Shown: positions 34,936 through 45,890 of the stretch, piece by piece
How positions within the stretch are numbered: the stretch's first letter is position 1
Layout of the letters: each line of letters begins with the position of its first letter
NCBI RefSeq assembly: GCF_910592395.1
Contig: NC_088310.1
Location: forward strand, 9,367,501 to 9,431,500
Source of the DNA: Lineus longissimus
Taxonomy: Eukaryota > Nemertea > Pilidiophora > Heteronemertea > Lineidae
Reading direction: 5' to 3'
Length of the DNA stretch: 64,000 bases
Made by a program: the position numbers and the translations under genes
The notes under the pieces: generated by a model
What the model saw: only the letters and a program-made list of their open reading frames with translations
Told to the model about the DNA's origin: nothing
Database searches by the model: none

Positions 34936-34956
34936 CGTCGTCGTCGTCGTCGTCGT
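34936..34956 (+). repeat. CGT microsatellite after the RRM gene stop codon
   Basis: Seven CGT-type triplets directly follow the stop codon region. It extends an Arg-rich alternative frame but is downstream of the TAA of the RRM protein. Confidence 0.85.
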
Positions 34957-35833
34957 AAAAGTTGGCCTTGCATTTCGTCCGTCGCACGCTTGTTTGGGCT
35001 GCTGCGAGTCTACGGGTTATGTTCATCTGCCGATCATGCACAAGTAGGTCAGTCGTGCAAATTCGCAGCTATCCTTTGAAATAGAAAATACAATTGAGAT
35101 AAGTTTATGGTCCCCTACCTACGCAGAGGCACAGATCACCACCTCATTCAATTCAGGCCAGTTACGTAATCACATTTCTTCTGCGGCCCGATCTTTTTAT
35201 TAAAATTCTTCGCATGGCCCGATTCTAACTCTTGACTGAGTCAGGGCCTACAGCAAAACAATCTACTTTCTTTCGGCCTATGAGACTGCAATTAAAATTT
35301 CTGGAATTGTAAGTTTTCTAAATCATGGTCATGTCTTTGTTTGAAATCACCAATGGAGGGATACACACATTTGCACAAATCATCTACATGTATTTTGTTG
35401 AAAACATGTTCATTTGTTGCGTTGAAGACCTGCGCGCAAGCAAAGTGCGCAGAAGATTTAATAGATTTTCTTGAAATGACCACATTATTATTGGTCACCG
35501 GGTTCTTACACACCCGACTTCATTTTATTTGGCACGTTTTGGTATAAAATTTTGTTTAGCCAGTGCATAACGGGTACTGCAAAAGTGAAGGGGATTACAG
35601 TAATACATTGTGAAATACTTGTACTTTCTTTATTTCAGAATTAGAACTGGTACAATATAATCCTTTGACAATTTTGCTGTGTAGCTAGGGGCAAAATCTG
35701 TCGTTTTCTCACAGTTCATTGATTTTCTCAAGTTTTTATGATTAATGTTCCGTATGAAGTGAACAGTAGAACACATCGGAATGAATTTTTTTTCAATATT
35801 AGGGACCTCCTGGAAAGTGTCCTGTAGACAAAC

Positions 35834-36026
35834 GATTTTTGTTGCCGCGACCGACAAAGATCTCTTTGTTTGCAGTGGTCATCGCAGTTGCGTGCAACAA
35901 GAAACAGTGATCGCTCCGACTGGCAATCAGTGTCAAACCCAGCTATTACCAGTTTTGCTCGCAGATGAGCGATCTGTTTATTGCTCATCGCAGCAATAAT
36001 TGTCACAAGTTGTAGCAACAAAAACT
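35834..36026. mobile_element. Short inverted-repeat element, about 193 bp
   Basis: Ends GATTTTTGTTGCCGCGAC and, inverted, GAGTTTTTGTTGCTACAAC. The interior is GC-richer than its surroundings, with GCAGTGGTCATCGCAGTTGC. Confidence 0.55.
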
Positions 36027-36495
36027 CCTTATTACCGGACAGTTAATAGTTATGTTGGCAATTGGGAAGTTTCACTGCATTGGGAAAGTGTTAAAGCTAA
36101 CTTTGAATTGTTGTTGTCAACAAAATTTCCACTTTTCGGGAATCATATTTTCATTCAGTGTTAAATTCCACATCCAATAAGTGTCACAAATTTATTTACA
36201 TTTGATGATGTTTTTCACCTTATTTTGAACATGTTGAAGCAGATTAAGTGTTCTCTTCAACTTTAAAAATTATCCTCGCCAGTTGTTGAATGCAGTGAGA
36301 TTATGATAACAGTTGTTGGTGTCGGTGTGAACTCAGTCAATGACTCTACTAATGATGTTAATTTAAGAATTAATGTAGCAAATTAAGAAATAAATGTAGC
36401 TCATCACCACATGGCAAATGAGGAGCGTAATTCTACTTTTCAAAAATCGATATGGCTCTGGCGGATGCTAAGATTCAAAGGATTTGTGCTGTTTG

Positions 36496-36736
36496 TTAAA
36501 GGCCTACTTCGTTCAAAAGTTTAAAAATTGAATTTTAATTTTAATATTTCCAATTGACGCATAAGTATGTACTGACTGTAAATTTCAGCAGTGCCATTTT
36601 GTTGACTGTTCTACCAATACTGTAAATGCCAAGTTTCAGCAAATTTGCATGCATAATGACTGCACAGCTACGGCAAATATACTTCTATTTACCTGCCACT
36701 AGAGAACACAATGATATGAGTGGTGTAGGCCTTTAA
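36496..36736 (+). mobile_element. Family T element, TTAA at both ends
   Basis: TTAAAGGCCTACTTCGTTC at the left; GTGTAGGCCTTTAA at the right. Core has the GCCAAGTTTCAGCAAATTTG block. Confidence 0.8.
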
Positions 36737-36739
36737 GAG

Positions 36740-38390
36740 CACTGAATGCGATAATGTAAACCATGAATTTTTTATGGCCATTTTGTTTTTGTGATTTCAA
36801 GAACAACTTCGACTCGCAAAAATTAAAGATATCCGTGTGGCTTAGATATACAGGGTATCCTGGTTATTCAAAGATAGGTGACTTATAAGGTTAAGTTGTT
36901 TTTTTTCTGCTGGAGTGTGAAAGATTTCTGCTTACTAATTGGGATATTTTAAGATCAGGGAAAATTGTTCATTTGATTCATTATCTGACTACGAAGACTC
37001 AATTATTCATGCTAGTGCAAATTCAGGGTAACGAGTGTTGAAAAGATTTCAGTATAATTGAGGTAATCTGATAAAAATCCGGCTCATGCTGGATGATTGA
37101 TAATTAGAAGAGGACTGAATAAAGCATGCTCTGCGTTCACAAATATCCTTGCCACTTATTCCTGAAAGTTGCCTCGAAATGAGATTTGGGTCTGCAAATT
37201 TTGTTGAGTTCGCTCAGGCATATTGTTAGTGCCAGATTCCGGCCCCACTGATCAGAGCTTTGAATCCCTCCCTGTCCACTTTGTGCATTCCAAATCAGAG
37301 TTCAAAGGTTTAATGGTATGGCTATGCTGAGAAGCATCCTCCTTGCGCATGGCTGGAATTCTAATCATTGATGATGTCGTTCTGACCCTGCTTGAACTGG
37401 TTGCTGTTGCCTCCTAATGGCTTTGACTTGGACTTTTCATTATTTAAAAAGAATTTCCAATGGTCTGTTTGACCCTTTAAAGTGTTAGTTTGGAACTGTA
37501 CTGCTTTTCAATGATGTACAAGTAGTTACAGTGAATATTTGTAATGACCTCGAAACTTCTGAGTGGATTTTTAGGGCGCATGTGTGGCTAGCTATCCGCC
37601 CACTTGGACTAAAAACGCACTTCTCCAGGGAGGCAACATTCATCACGAGACTGTTACGACTTTTACGTTAGTCCGACCTTTGCATAGCTGGGTGACACGT
37701 TTTCTTATTTTTTGAACGTTGGTTACAAGATGGCTTCTATTTTGAATCCTGAAGATTTAGAGAAAGAAAAACTCATTTTGTAAACAAACTGAAAAAGTTT
37801 GAATTAAAACTTGCCTGAAGGTAAAGAAATTGCAACTGTTGTGTCATCTCTCTTTCAGTTAAAAATATTTCAGATTTTGCTTGTATTTAAAATCTCAATT
37901 TTTTTATTTGTTTGACATTAGACTTATAACATACCTTCTTTTGATGGCAAGATCACACTTTTATTCACTCGGATGAGCTGAAAGAATTGTGAAATATTAG
38001 TTACGGTAAAAATATGGCTTAAAAGCACTGTTGGAAAAGTTGCCTTAAAACTTAGCATCTTCAAGCGTAACTTGTTTTTACTTGCTTTTATGTGTCAAAA
38101 ATATTCTTCCGGTAAAACTATGGCAAACTACAAGAGATATTTGAAAATTAAAACGTCTTGAAAGCTAGTATCGTTAAGAGCACATTAAAGTAGATTGTAT
38201 TATGTATTTTTGAAAACGAAATCTTTCAGTATATCAACTATATTTAACTCCAGGAAGTTTTTTTTTTAAATGCCTTGAAATATCACATTAGTCGCTTGTT
38301 CCTGTGCATAAATGTCCTTTGGGATCAGGTGTCTTAGCCGTTTTGATTGCACTTGCATCTCAAAATCAGCATCTCTTTGACATAGGACCT
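36740..38390. other. No gene recognised; AT-rich
   Basis: A few good acceptor-like tracts (for example before 37861) lead into sequence with early stops. Nothing else seen. Confidence 0.45.
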
Positions 38391-38753
38391 CTTTAGGTTA
38401 AATCACTTTGTTGTAACTACCTGTAATTATCTGAGTAGTTAGTCTAAAGCTAAGAAATTTTGCCCAGCATTCAAGATTTAATGATGGTGTATTGGAGGCT
38501 GGCTTTGAAAAGTAAATTGGCTCTTGGCGTTTCTCTTTAATCGAAGATGCTACTTTGCTTAATTGTAAAAGATTTTGTGCTTCTGAAAGTTGGTTTTGGT
38601 AGACATTTTGTGGTGATTGCTCATATTGCATGTCTTCAGATTCAACAAGGCAGTGTTATATTTCATGGTACCCATCAAAAAATGTTGTCAAACACTTTAC
38701 GGTGTTTGGTGTTGCTGTCTCTGTTAATAAATTCTGATGCGGTGTAATTTGCT

Positions 38754-38969
38754 CTAAAGAAACCTGAAAAATTTTTGGTTGATGAGAGAAAAATGCTGTT
38801 TCCCATTTTCGTACTTCTGTAACGTCAACAGAATGCTGGTCGAACCAGTATAAACTGTTCCGCTTTGAGCTTTGAACTTCAAGTATAAGAGAATTGTGTG
38901 TGCCCTTGCCTCGCATAAAGCTTCTGCGCTAAAATTAGATGGTTCAATATTTATATCAAAGGCTTTACC
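38754..38969 (-). CDS. Candidate terminal exon (gene D, exon 3 of 3)
   Basis: The acceptor is TTGATTCTCCAG. In phase 0 it encodes GKAFDINIEPSNFSAEALCE, then EARAHTILLYLKFKAQSG and more, to a TAG at 38754. A second frame is also open across 38656-38916 and a third across 38398-38631, all on this strand with protein-like composition. That pattern could mean a decayed, frameshifted coding element instead of a clean terminal exon. Confidence 0.25.
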   Translation of the reverse strand, partial: GKAFDINIEPSNFSAEALCEARAHTILLYLKFKAQSGTVYTGSTSILLTLQKYENGKQHFSLINQKFFRFL

Positions 38970-39170
38970 CTGGAGAATCAATTCTCCAATTCTCCTGCTT
39001 GCCGAGAATCTTTATCTAAATCTTGTGTATTCAAGCCAGGCCCGGCGACTTTTCGAGCAGTGAATGTCTGCATCACAAAAAAGCAGCTAAAATTTACCAA
39101 AATAACACATGTCTATCTGGTAACTAGGACACAAGGCCATCCGGTACATTAGATTTTGAGGCAGATTTAC

Positions 39171-39261
39171 CACCCAGTTCCTTCGATTCTCCAGGGAGGT
39201 CTTAGTCAGTTTGTTCTGTTCTAAGCCTACATAACCCCTTGACATTCTCATCGGCATATCT
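39171..39261 (-). CDS. Candidate internal exon (gene D, exon 2 of 3)
   Basis: The acceptor is TTTGTGGCTGTGTACCAG and the donor is TGGGTG then GTAAAT on the minus strand. It encodes DMPMRMSRGYVGLEQNKLTK then TSLENRRNWV. Phase 2 in and phase 0 out fit both neighbours. Not recognised. Confidence 0.3.
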
Positions 39262-39413
39262 CTGGTACACAGCCACAAATAGCGCTTACTTTGATCTTGA
39301 ATAAAAGTGTGACTGACTTAAACATGAGCCTATCTCAATCATACTGAACTTCCAGCGGTATTGCCTCTGTAGCCTCCACCCACTGGCTTACCACTGAAGA
39401 AATACGTACTCAC

Positions 39414-39639
39414 CCTAATTTGTCTGATTCTGCCGTATTCAGTGTACTATATCTATATACAGTATATAAAGCAGCATATGGTATCCCAATTTTCGAGCAC
39501 ACAGACCTCACAAGGTTCGTTCCTGTTTTTGTTTGGCTTGTTAAATTTTGACCACGTTGTGAAATGTTTTCTGAAGTATTAAAGGGTGGTATTTCAAAAG
39601 GCCTCTGGGGGTATGGAACCGGATCTTGGACATACCCAG
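39414..39639 (-). CDS. Candidate internal exon, unknown protein (gene D, exon 1 of 3 seen)
   Basis: On the minus strand the acceptor AGAGGTTTCAG and a consensus donor (AAATTAGG then GTGAGTAC) bracket 226 bp. It encodes GYVQDPVPYPQRPFEIPPFN, then a Gln/Thr/Ser-rich stretch and VCSKIGIPYAALYTVYRYST. Phase 1 in, phase 2 out, which fits the next candidate exon at 39171-39261. Not recognised. Confidence 0.33.
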
Positions 39640-40265
39640 CTGAAACCTCTTGCAATTGGAGCCAGCTTTCCTCGTCCACTCATTAGACATGTTAGACAGA
39701 CTATGCCTGATCACTCTTACACCAAACCACGTCATTTCAAATCAGAATATTTATGAATAAATGTTTTTGAAGTTGCTGCGATGCCAGTAGCGAAACACAT
39801 CTTCGCCTAGAGATTAGCAATGCTCCAAGAATATCGATGAGTGAACATTGAAAAAAAAAATTCTCTCACATTCTATTTGCATCTTCGCGCTAAACATCAG
39901 CTTAGTGAGATGTTCCACAATTTTTAGAAGCAGGGCACAAAATAACAATTCCACGGAACTTTTTAACATAATTCCCATTTCTTACCATTTGATTTAGTTC
40001 TCATGCTGTTGGTTTGGAACTGGTTTCAACGAGGAACTCTATCGGCAAAAGGTGACAGCAGTTGCCAGTCCAATGTACAAGAAATAAACAGCAAATGTAA
40101 ATTTCATACACAAAAGTTTAGCTTATTGTTTTGTACGGATAACTGTTGCTGCCAACCTTTGGTAAAGTCCCTTATGAGTCATAATTTGATATTGTCATCT
40201 TGTAAACCAGTGCCTGATCTAAGGATGCATTTCCTGGCACCATATGACATCCCATTGACCATTCT

Positions 40266-40276
40266 CCCCCCCCCCC
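40266..40276 (+). repeat. C11 run followed by ACC triplets
   Basis: Low-complexity stretch just upstream of the candidate exon at 40390. Confidence 0.9.
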
Positions 40277-40389
40277 TCCCCACCACCACCACAACCGCCA
40301 CCATAACAAGTAATACTCCTGTGATAGTACAGAGGGCGTTGTTGTCTCTGAGACATGTAGTTCAAGATGCGCTTTACCTTCATCACCAG

Positions 40390-40574
40390 CCCTTTACTCC
40401 AAAGATGCTTTATGTGAAATAATTGCCAGCTTTTTCACAAAAGGCAGTGTAGGTGTTGCTTTTGAACAGAAGGGAGGCATTAGTCATTTAGAGTGGTCTG
40501 ATCTGATTCCAAAGGATTTGGAGCAGATTTTCTGCCAACGTGAAAGACCAACAAAACCCCCAGGGAAGAAAAAG
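40390..40574 (+). CDS. Candidate internal exon, unknown protein
   Basis: The frame is open over more than 60 codons without an ATG and ends at a donor AAAAAG then GTAACC (40574/40575). The peptide includes ALYSKDALCEIIASFFTKGS, GISHLEWSDLIPKDLEQIFC and a basic proline-rich end RERPTKPPGKKK. Possible acceptors end at 40389 (CATCACCAG) or 40456 (TTCACAAAAGGCAG). With the second, the exon would be in phase with the possible donor at 34882 of the RRM gene, so it could encode a C-terminal extension of that protein; this is speculation. Directly upstream is a C-run followed by ACC repeats. Confidence 0.3.
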
Positions 40575-40774
40575 GTAACCTTTATCGTGTTTGTTGAAAG
40601 CAATGAGCGATATGTTTGATCCGTTTCTGCAAGAAGTGGACTAAATCAGGCCTGTTATTCCACTATGCAAAGTCATCGATCCATATGGTTATTCATCGAG
40701 TGAGTTGGAGGCTATTCATGATAAGGGTTTCTCCGAAGTAAATGTCAAGAAGCTAGCGGTCATGAAATGTGGCG

Positions 40775-41150
40775 TGTTTCTTTTTGCTCAGCTTAAAGTT
40801 GATAAATGTGCCCTGTATATGTTTGCTCAGCTAGAAGTGGAAGAAATGTGATCTATTTCTGTTTCCTGAGCTAGAAGTCAAAGAAATGTTACTTATTTCC
40901 TTTTGCTCAGCTTGAAGTTGAAGAAATATTGCCCATTTCCTTTTGCTCAGCTTGAAGTTGAAGAAATGTAGCCTATTTCCATTTGCTCAGCTGGAAGTAG
41001 AAGAAATGTGGCCAATTTCTATTTGCTCAGCTAAAAGTTGATAAAATGTGCCCTGCATCTGTTTGCTCAGCTAGAAGTGGAAGAAATGTGATATATTTCT
41101 GTTTCCTCAGCTGAGGGTAAAAGAAATGATCCTTATTTCTTGTTGGTGAA
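40775..41150 (+). repeat. 40-bp minisatellite, nine copies, with a 240-bp higher-order period
   Basis: TTTGCTCAGCT-type starts recur every 38-41 bp from about 40784. The first two-to-three units (GATAAATGTGCCCTGTATAT then CTAGAAGTGGAAGAAATGTG) reappear six units later near 41025. Confidence 0.9.
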
Positions 41151-41289
41151 TGTTTCTGCTCCCAAAAGTGTGATTACGAATTTTTTCTTGGAATCATTGG
41201 CATCACTCGTTTGTTTACCATTGCGTGATTTAGTGAACTGGAGATCACTCTCCTTGGGGAATCATGGTCAAAGTGGTGAGAGAAACTCT

Positions 41290-41640
41290 TACACAAATGA
41301 CCTCGTTTGTGTTGTGAGCATCACTTCTTAGAACGTTGTGTTGATTGCTTGCTGGTCTCCGAGGAAAACCTTTCGTTGGATTACTTTGATGTTTACAACA
41401 GCATAATGAATGCTTGGGTAGGTCCCGGTCGTTTTGGTACAATTTTTGGTAAACATTGACACAAATTACCATGGTACTGTTAAGTAATGATCTTGTTTGT
41501 GGTGTGAGCAGCACTTCTAATAACTTAGGGTTGATTACAAGTTGGTCTCTATGAACAGTCTCTGGCTGTATTACTTGGGTATTCAGAACTACATCATGGA
41601 TGCCTGACATGCGTGATGTAGGTCTTGTTGGTGTTTCAGA
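41290..41640 (+). repeat. Tandem duplication of about 195 bp
   Basis: ATGA(C/T)CT(C/T)GTTTGTG, GTGAGCA(T/G)CACTTCTTA and GGATTACTT-like strings occur at about 41298 and 41490. A 121-codon minus-strand frame (41245-41610) spans both copies; I give that frame little weight. Confidence 0.7.
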
Positions 41641-42091
41641 AACATTTTCTCAACCACTTTTGGCTTTTTTTCATACAGTGCCAACCATTTGTATTTAAAT
41701 AGACTATTACTCTCCTTCAAAGAAGTACCAATTCCTTTCAAAATGTTCTCTCAAGGGTTCTTAATGAAACATGTATCTGAACTCAATAAACATGTTCAGT
41801 CATTGAAGCAGTAAATTGTTCATTTCATATTCTGCACACCCTCGCCAATATGTCAAGTTATTACCAATAAAACGACCATTCGGATACTACTTTACAAGGA
41901 AATCAGAATTGGTATATTATGCCTCCAAAGTAGGTAAATGTATGTGTGAATTCAGCTGCTCCTATGTCAATTTCCTCAAAACAGATATTTGGTTTGGAGC
42001 GCATGTGGCCTTGGAGAATCTTATGAGAGCAAGAAGTATATACCAGTGTGAATTTTTAATGTTAGGTTGTATACTTGATACCAAAAACCAT

Positions 42092-42240
42092 GGGCCCGGC
42101 TGTTCAAAAGTCCAAAAGCCAGGTTATATCCGTAATGGTTATCTCGTTCAGTTAATTAACCCATTAAATGTTCACTTTAAGACTTAGCGACTCCGTTAAA
42201 GCTAACGTGGACTTGAGCAACTCAGCTCTGGGGTAAACTT
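42092..42240 (+). mobile_element. GGGCCCGG-family MITE, copy 1
   Basis: It starts GGGCCCGGCTGTTCAAAAGT; contains GTTAATTAACCCATTAAATG and TCCGTTAAAGCTAACGT. Matches 53452-53604 in opposite orientation. The 3' end is degraded. Confidence 0.65.
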
Positions 42241-42850
42241 TGCCACTGCTGAAATATCTGCCAAAATACAATGAAAGGGGTATATCAGAGAGGAAATTCT
42301 TATGTTAAAAATATTCCTTTCATCACAATAAAATGTGTTTTGATAATACCCCGCATCTGAAATAACACTTTGCCTGTGTCAGTGTTCTGTAACTGTTCTC
42401 ATTTAATACCTGAGCCATCTCTGTTCAAATCATGGCTAGTCCTTCAATTCTGTAGCATATCTCAAAACACATCACCTTTTGGTTAATGATGTATAACTGA
42501 CAATGCGATTCCATTGAGCATCACGCCATGCATATGATATATCATGGAATGGCATGATTAAGCATAGTCTCCAATTTCGCTATCTGATGCCGGTCTAATC
42601 AAATATTTCCATCTCGTCTGCAGGGACATTAGATGTTCATTTCAATTTTACTCTAATGGGCATTATTCGATAAACTAACTCTCTCAGTTGATTTGATGTT
42701 CGGCATTGTTTTGCAGCAGGGTTGAGATAGAGCTCCTTTAGAAAGATCTATATTGCTTTTACACTGCATGGTTTTCATACTTGTTGAGGAGTCATCTCAT
42801 ATTATCTTCATTTCTTAACCATTGTTGTTAAAGCAACACCACAGAGAGAT

Positions 42851-42988
42851 CTATGTTGCTTCTATAATGCATTGTTTAAGAGTTGACCATATAGACACCA
42901 CCATTTTGGCTAGAACTTGACATCCTAAAGCAATTAGAACTGTTTCCAAATGAAGTGAATGCCCATTTAAAGCCTTGGAGTCTCTTCT
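42851..42988 (-). CDS. Candidate terminal exon, unknown protein
   Basis: The minus-strand acceptor is very strong (CTGTTCTTTGTTTTCCAG). It is followed by 45 codons in phase 0: RRDSKALNGHSLHLETVLIA, then LGCQVLAKMVVSIWSTLKQC, and a TAG at 42851. The composition suggests a helical C-terminus. The final 30 bp resemble a stretch near 42743, so part of it lies in a local duplication. Not recognised. Confidence 0.33.
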   Translation of the reverse strand, partial: RRDSKALNGHSLHLETVLIALGCQVLAKMVVSIWSTLKQCIIEAT

Positions 42989-43093
42989 CTGGAAAACAAA
43001 GAACAGACTCCCACCCTTGAAATTGTCATTCACTTCATTTTAAAAGAGTTCTAATCACTTTACAGCCAAAATTGTGGTGCTTATCGTCAACCA

Positions 43094-43461
43094 TTAAAGG
43101 CTTATGCCGTTCAGCAAAAAATAGGCCCTTTCCCTTGGCCTTCACGGTAAATGACGCCAGACAATGCCTCTCGAGCCATTGTCTGGTGTCTTTTACCATG
43201 AAGATCTGTTGTAAAGATGGTTTGATAGTCCGACCCTAGGTGGTACCGGTGTATCTGGCAAAGGGCCTATTGAAATTTGCAATTGAATTTGAAAATTTGA
43301 CTAAATAAAAATTTCACAGAGGATTGCCGTTGCGTCGACAGATATACAAATACTATTATGCCAAGTTTCATCAAATTCATATGCATGATAACTGCACTAC
43401 AACATTGTATATAACTTTTATTCCTGAACCACCAGCAATTACAAACCGCATACCCCTTTAA
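43094..43461 (+). mobile_element. Family T element interrupted by a nested element
   Basis: TTAAAGGCTTATGCCGTTC at the left and CCGCATACCCCTTTAA at the right. The element is split near its 5' end by a 150-bp insertion (43121-43270). Confidence 0.8.
43121..43270. mobile_element. Nested 150-bp element with hairpin
   Basis: Inverted ends ATAGGCCCTTT. Inside is an inverted repeat of 21 bp (43146-43166 and 43177-43198, two mismatches and one extra base) around a 10-base loop containing CTCGAG. Confidence 0.75.
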
Positions 43462-43462
43462 A

Positions 43463-43740
43463 GACTTGTCGAGGACCAATCTAAGCTCTTCATTTACTAG
43501 CGGTGGCCATTCAAAGCGATGTCAGTCCTCCAACGCATTGATCTATATACTACTATACTGCCCAGTATCAAGACTTGTCAAGGACGATTCTGAGCACTTC
43601 ATTATTGGCCATTGCCCTTCAAAGCATCCTTAATCATAGATGTATACAGCATGGTATTGAAACCTGTCAAAGACCAATCTCAGTTCTTCATTATTAGCCA
43701 GTGTTGTTGTTCAACACTCCTCCAGACTAGTCCAAACATC
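43463..43740 (+). repeat. Three tandem copies of about 95-110 bp
   Basis: GACTTGTC(G/A)AGGAC, CTCTTCATT or CACTTCATT and TTCAAAGC recur at 43464, 43571 and 43662. Confidence 0.75.
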
Positions 43741-44816
43741 GAATGTTATGTATTTTGATATTAGCGCTGATATCGGAGGGGGAGAGACCCAGTATCGACT
43801 TCATCATCTCCTTGGCAATGCTGCTGAAGAGGGCATGGATAAATAACTATTAGGATTGAAGATGACAGGCTGTGTGGTATACTATACTTGCTGGTCGTAT
43901 TTCCCAATCTAACCTCAGAGGAACTAATGGGGGCGAGATCTAGGACACATAGTTCCCATATTGAAAAATCAGTCTGAGTCACCAGAGTGAATTGGCCAAA
44001 ATAGTTCTCCAAATTTTTAGAGAGCTTTGTTTGCGTGTGTTTTAAAAGCAATCAACCTGCTATGGGAGGATGGTCTCGTGGGATTTTGCACCGCAAAGGT
44101 GACAACACCTGAGGAATGCCTCGAAGACGAGTGGAAAAAAAAATCGAGAAATAAAAACTAGTCTATTCCCCTGATAATCTGTGTGACAGGAGTGTCTGCA
44201 TGACAGGAGCGAGTCATATGAGATTTTGTCAATCAAAGCTGACGATTTCTAATGCCCTAGGATAAGAACACCTGGTCTCCGACTCTAACTCTCATAATCT
44301 CCTTGCGAACTGGCAAAGCTCTCAGGAAGCTCTCACCTCCGCGATAAAGAGCAGGATTTAACAATGCCTTTCGGCGCATTACAACTTTCAATCTGTGTCT
44401 CATCCGTAGCGGGGCTAATTTCAACTTTCATTAAGCTATTTAGGCTGACGTGCCGACAGGTTGTGATCGCGACACTTAATGAGAACAGAATGTGTGGATG
44501 AGTGTGAAAAACATTACTCAATATTTTACGATGTTTTTGTAATGACGAAATTGCAATTTACCATTAGTTTTGAACGTGCCGATATTGAGGTGACTTTGCC
44601 ATTTCGCTTTCAGTCGCAGAGTTTGCTTGAAGGCAGCAATAAACACATCTTAAAAGATCTGAATCTCATTCTGAGGTCATTTGGCTTTACCTTTCCATGA
44701 AATAAGGATGCTGAACTCATAGGAAGTAGGAAGTACTAACTACCATTTGAGGCAAAAATGCTACCATCTGCAATTCTTCTCCTTTGTGTTCTGCTCTTGG
44801 TGCTGTTATTCTCCAG

Positions 44817-44954
44817 GGAGTATTTCTCCTCCTAGGTTGGATGAGTATCTTTCACGTGCCACAACAGTTGAGCACGAATTGGTTTTTTTGGCTAGGTGGC
44901 TCCGTCTTCGGCCAGAGGTAGAGGCCATCGCAAGCTACTCATGTTTCACACTTG
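44817..44954 (+). CDS. Candidate exon, unknown protein (gene C, exon 1 of 5 seen)
   Basis: One of the best acceptors in the window (a long pyrimidine tract from 44773, ending ATTCTCCAG at 44816) precedes a frame encoding SISPPRLDEYLSRATTVEHE then LVFLARWLRLRPEVEAIASY. The donor is ACTTG then GTAGGG (44954/44955; phase 1 out). An alternative donor is GGCCAGAG then GTAGAG at 44917/44918. The helical LARWLRLRPEVEAI segment faintly recalls death-domain helices, which I do not claim. It joins in phase to the exon at 47249. Confidence 0.36.
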
Positions 44955-45186
44955 GTAGGGTTTTTTGCTTACCCCAGAAAAGACATCAGATACATGAGCC
45001 TTGGTTTTCCATCTCATTTGAAGGATGAAGCAATTTAGGATTGAGTGCCACGCTCAAGGACACAAAGACGAAACAGTGGTGATCCTTGTGAAAGTTGAAC
45101 CTGTTCACCATGTTGCCGCTTTATTATACCATCTGTTCTGATAAGGATGGCCAACAGTAAATAGTGAACACAAATGACATACCCCT

Positions 45187-45467
45187 TTAAAGGTATTTTC
45201 TGTTCGTTTCCGTTCCTTTCAAGAATTTGAAAATTTTTCAATGCATAAATACATACTGAATATAAATTTCAGCATTGCCGTTGTGTAGACAGATATACAA
45301 ACACTGTCGTTGTGTAGACAGATATACAAACACTGCCGTTGTGTAGACAGATATACAAACACTGCCGTTGTGTAGACAGATATACAAATACTCTAGATAC
45401 CAAGTTTTAGACAATTCAGTTCTATTTTCCTGGACAACCATTAAATACAAATGGCGTTTCCCTTTAA
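45187..45467 (+). mobile_element. Family T element with internal 29-bp amplification
   Basis: TTAA at both ends. The GCCGTTGTGTAGACAGATAT segment of the family core is present four times in tandem (45275-45390) with almost no divergence. Confidence 0.85.
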
Positions 45468-45779
45468 GCACTGTACAAGACAGCCATTCAAAACAGACGT
45501 TTGACTTTTATTGCCAGGAAATTGCCTCACAAAGCCACCCACACTCCTCACTTTAATATCACAGCTCAAAATAACCACAAAGATACAAACCACACCCACA
45601 TTATCCCGCTGCTTTGTGCCTTATAGCTCTGCACAATATCTTTTCAACTGGTAAAGCTCACTCCTCCTCTTTAGCCTTTAAAGTGGCGCGCCATTCATAT
45701 TTATTGGTGACTCAAGCAAAGAGAACGGCAATTATGCCATAGAGCAGTTGTCTATGCATGAAAATTTACTAAAACGTGG

Positions 45780-45890
45780 TATTTGCAGTATCTTTATACC
45801 TGCGTACACAACGGCAATGTTGAGATATATATTCAGTGCTTATTCACACAATTTGAAGTTTTCAAATTCACTCTAGTGCAAAGTTTCTTT
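45780..45890 (-). mobile_element. Family T fragment, minus orientation
   Basis: CTGCGTACACAACGGCAATG, ATATTCAGTGCTTATTCAC and TTTGAAGTTTTCAAATTCAC are the inverse of the family core. Confidence 0.55.

Noticed and set aside
41245-41610. 121-codon minus frame as a gene
   Set aside because: It spans two copies of a 195-bp tandem duplication; length alone is within chance expectation and no splice or start signal supports it.
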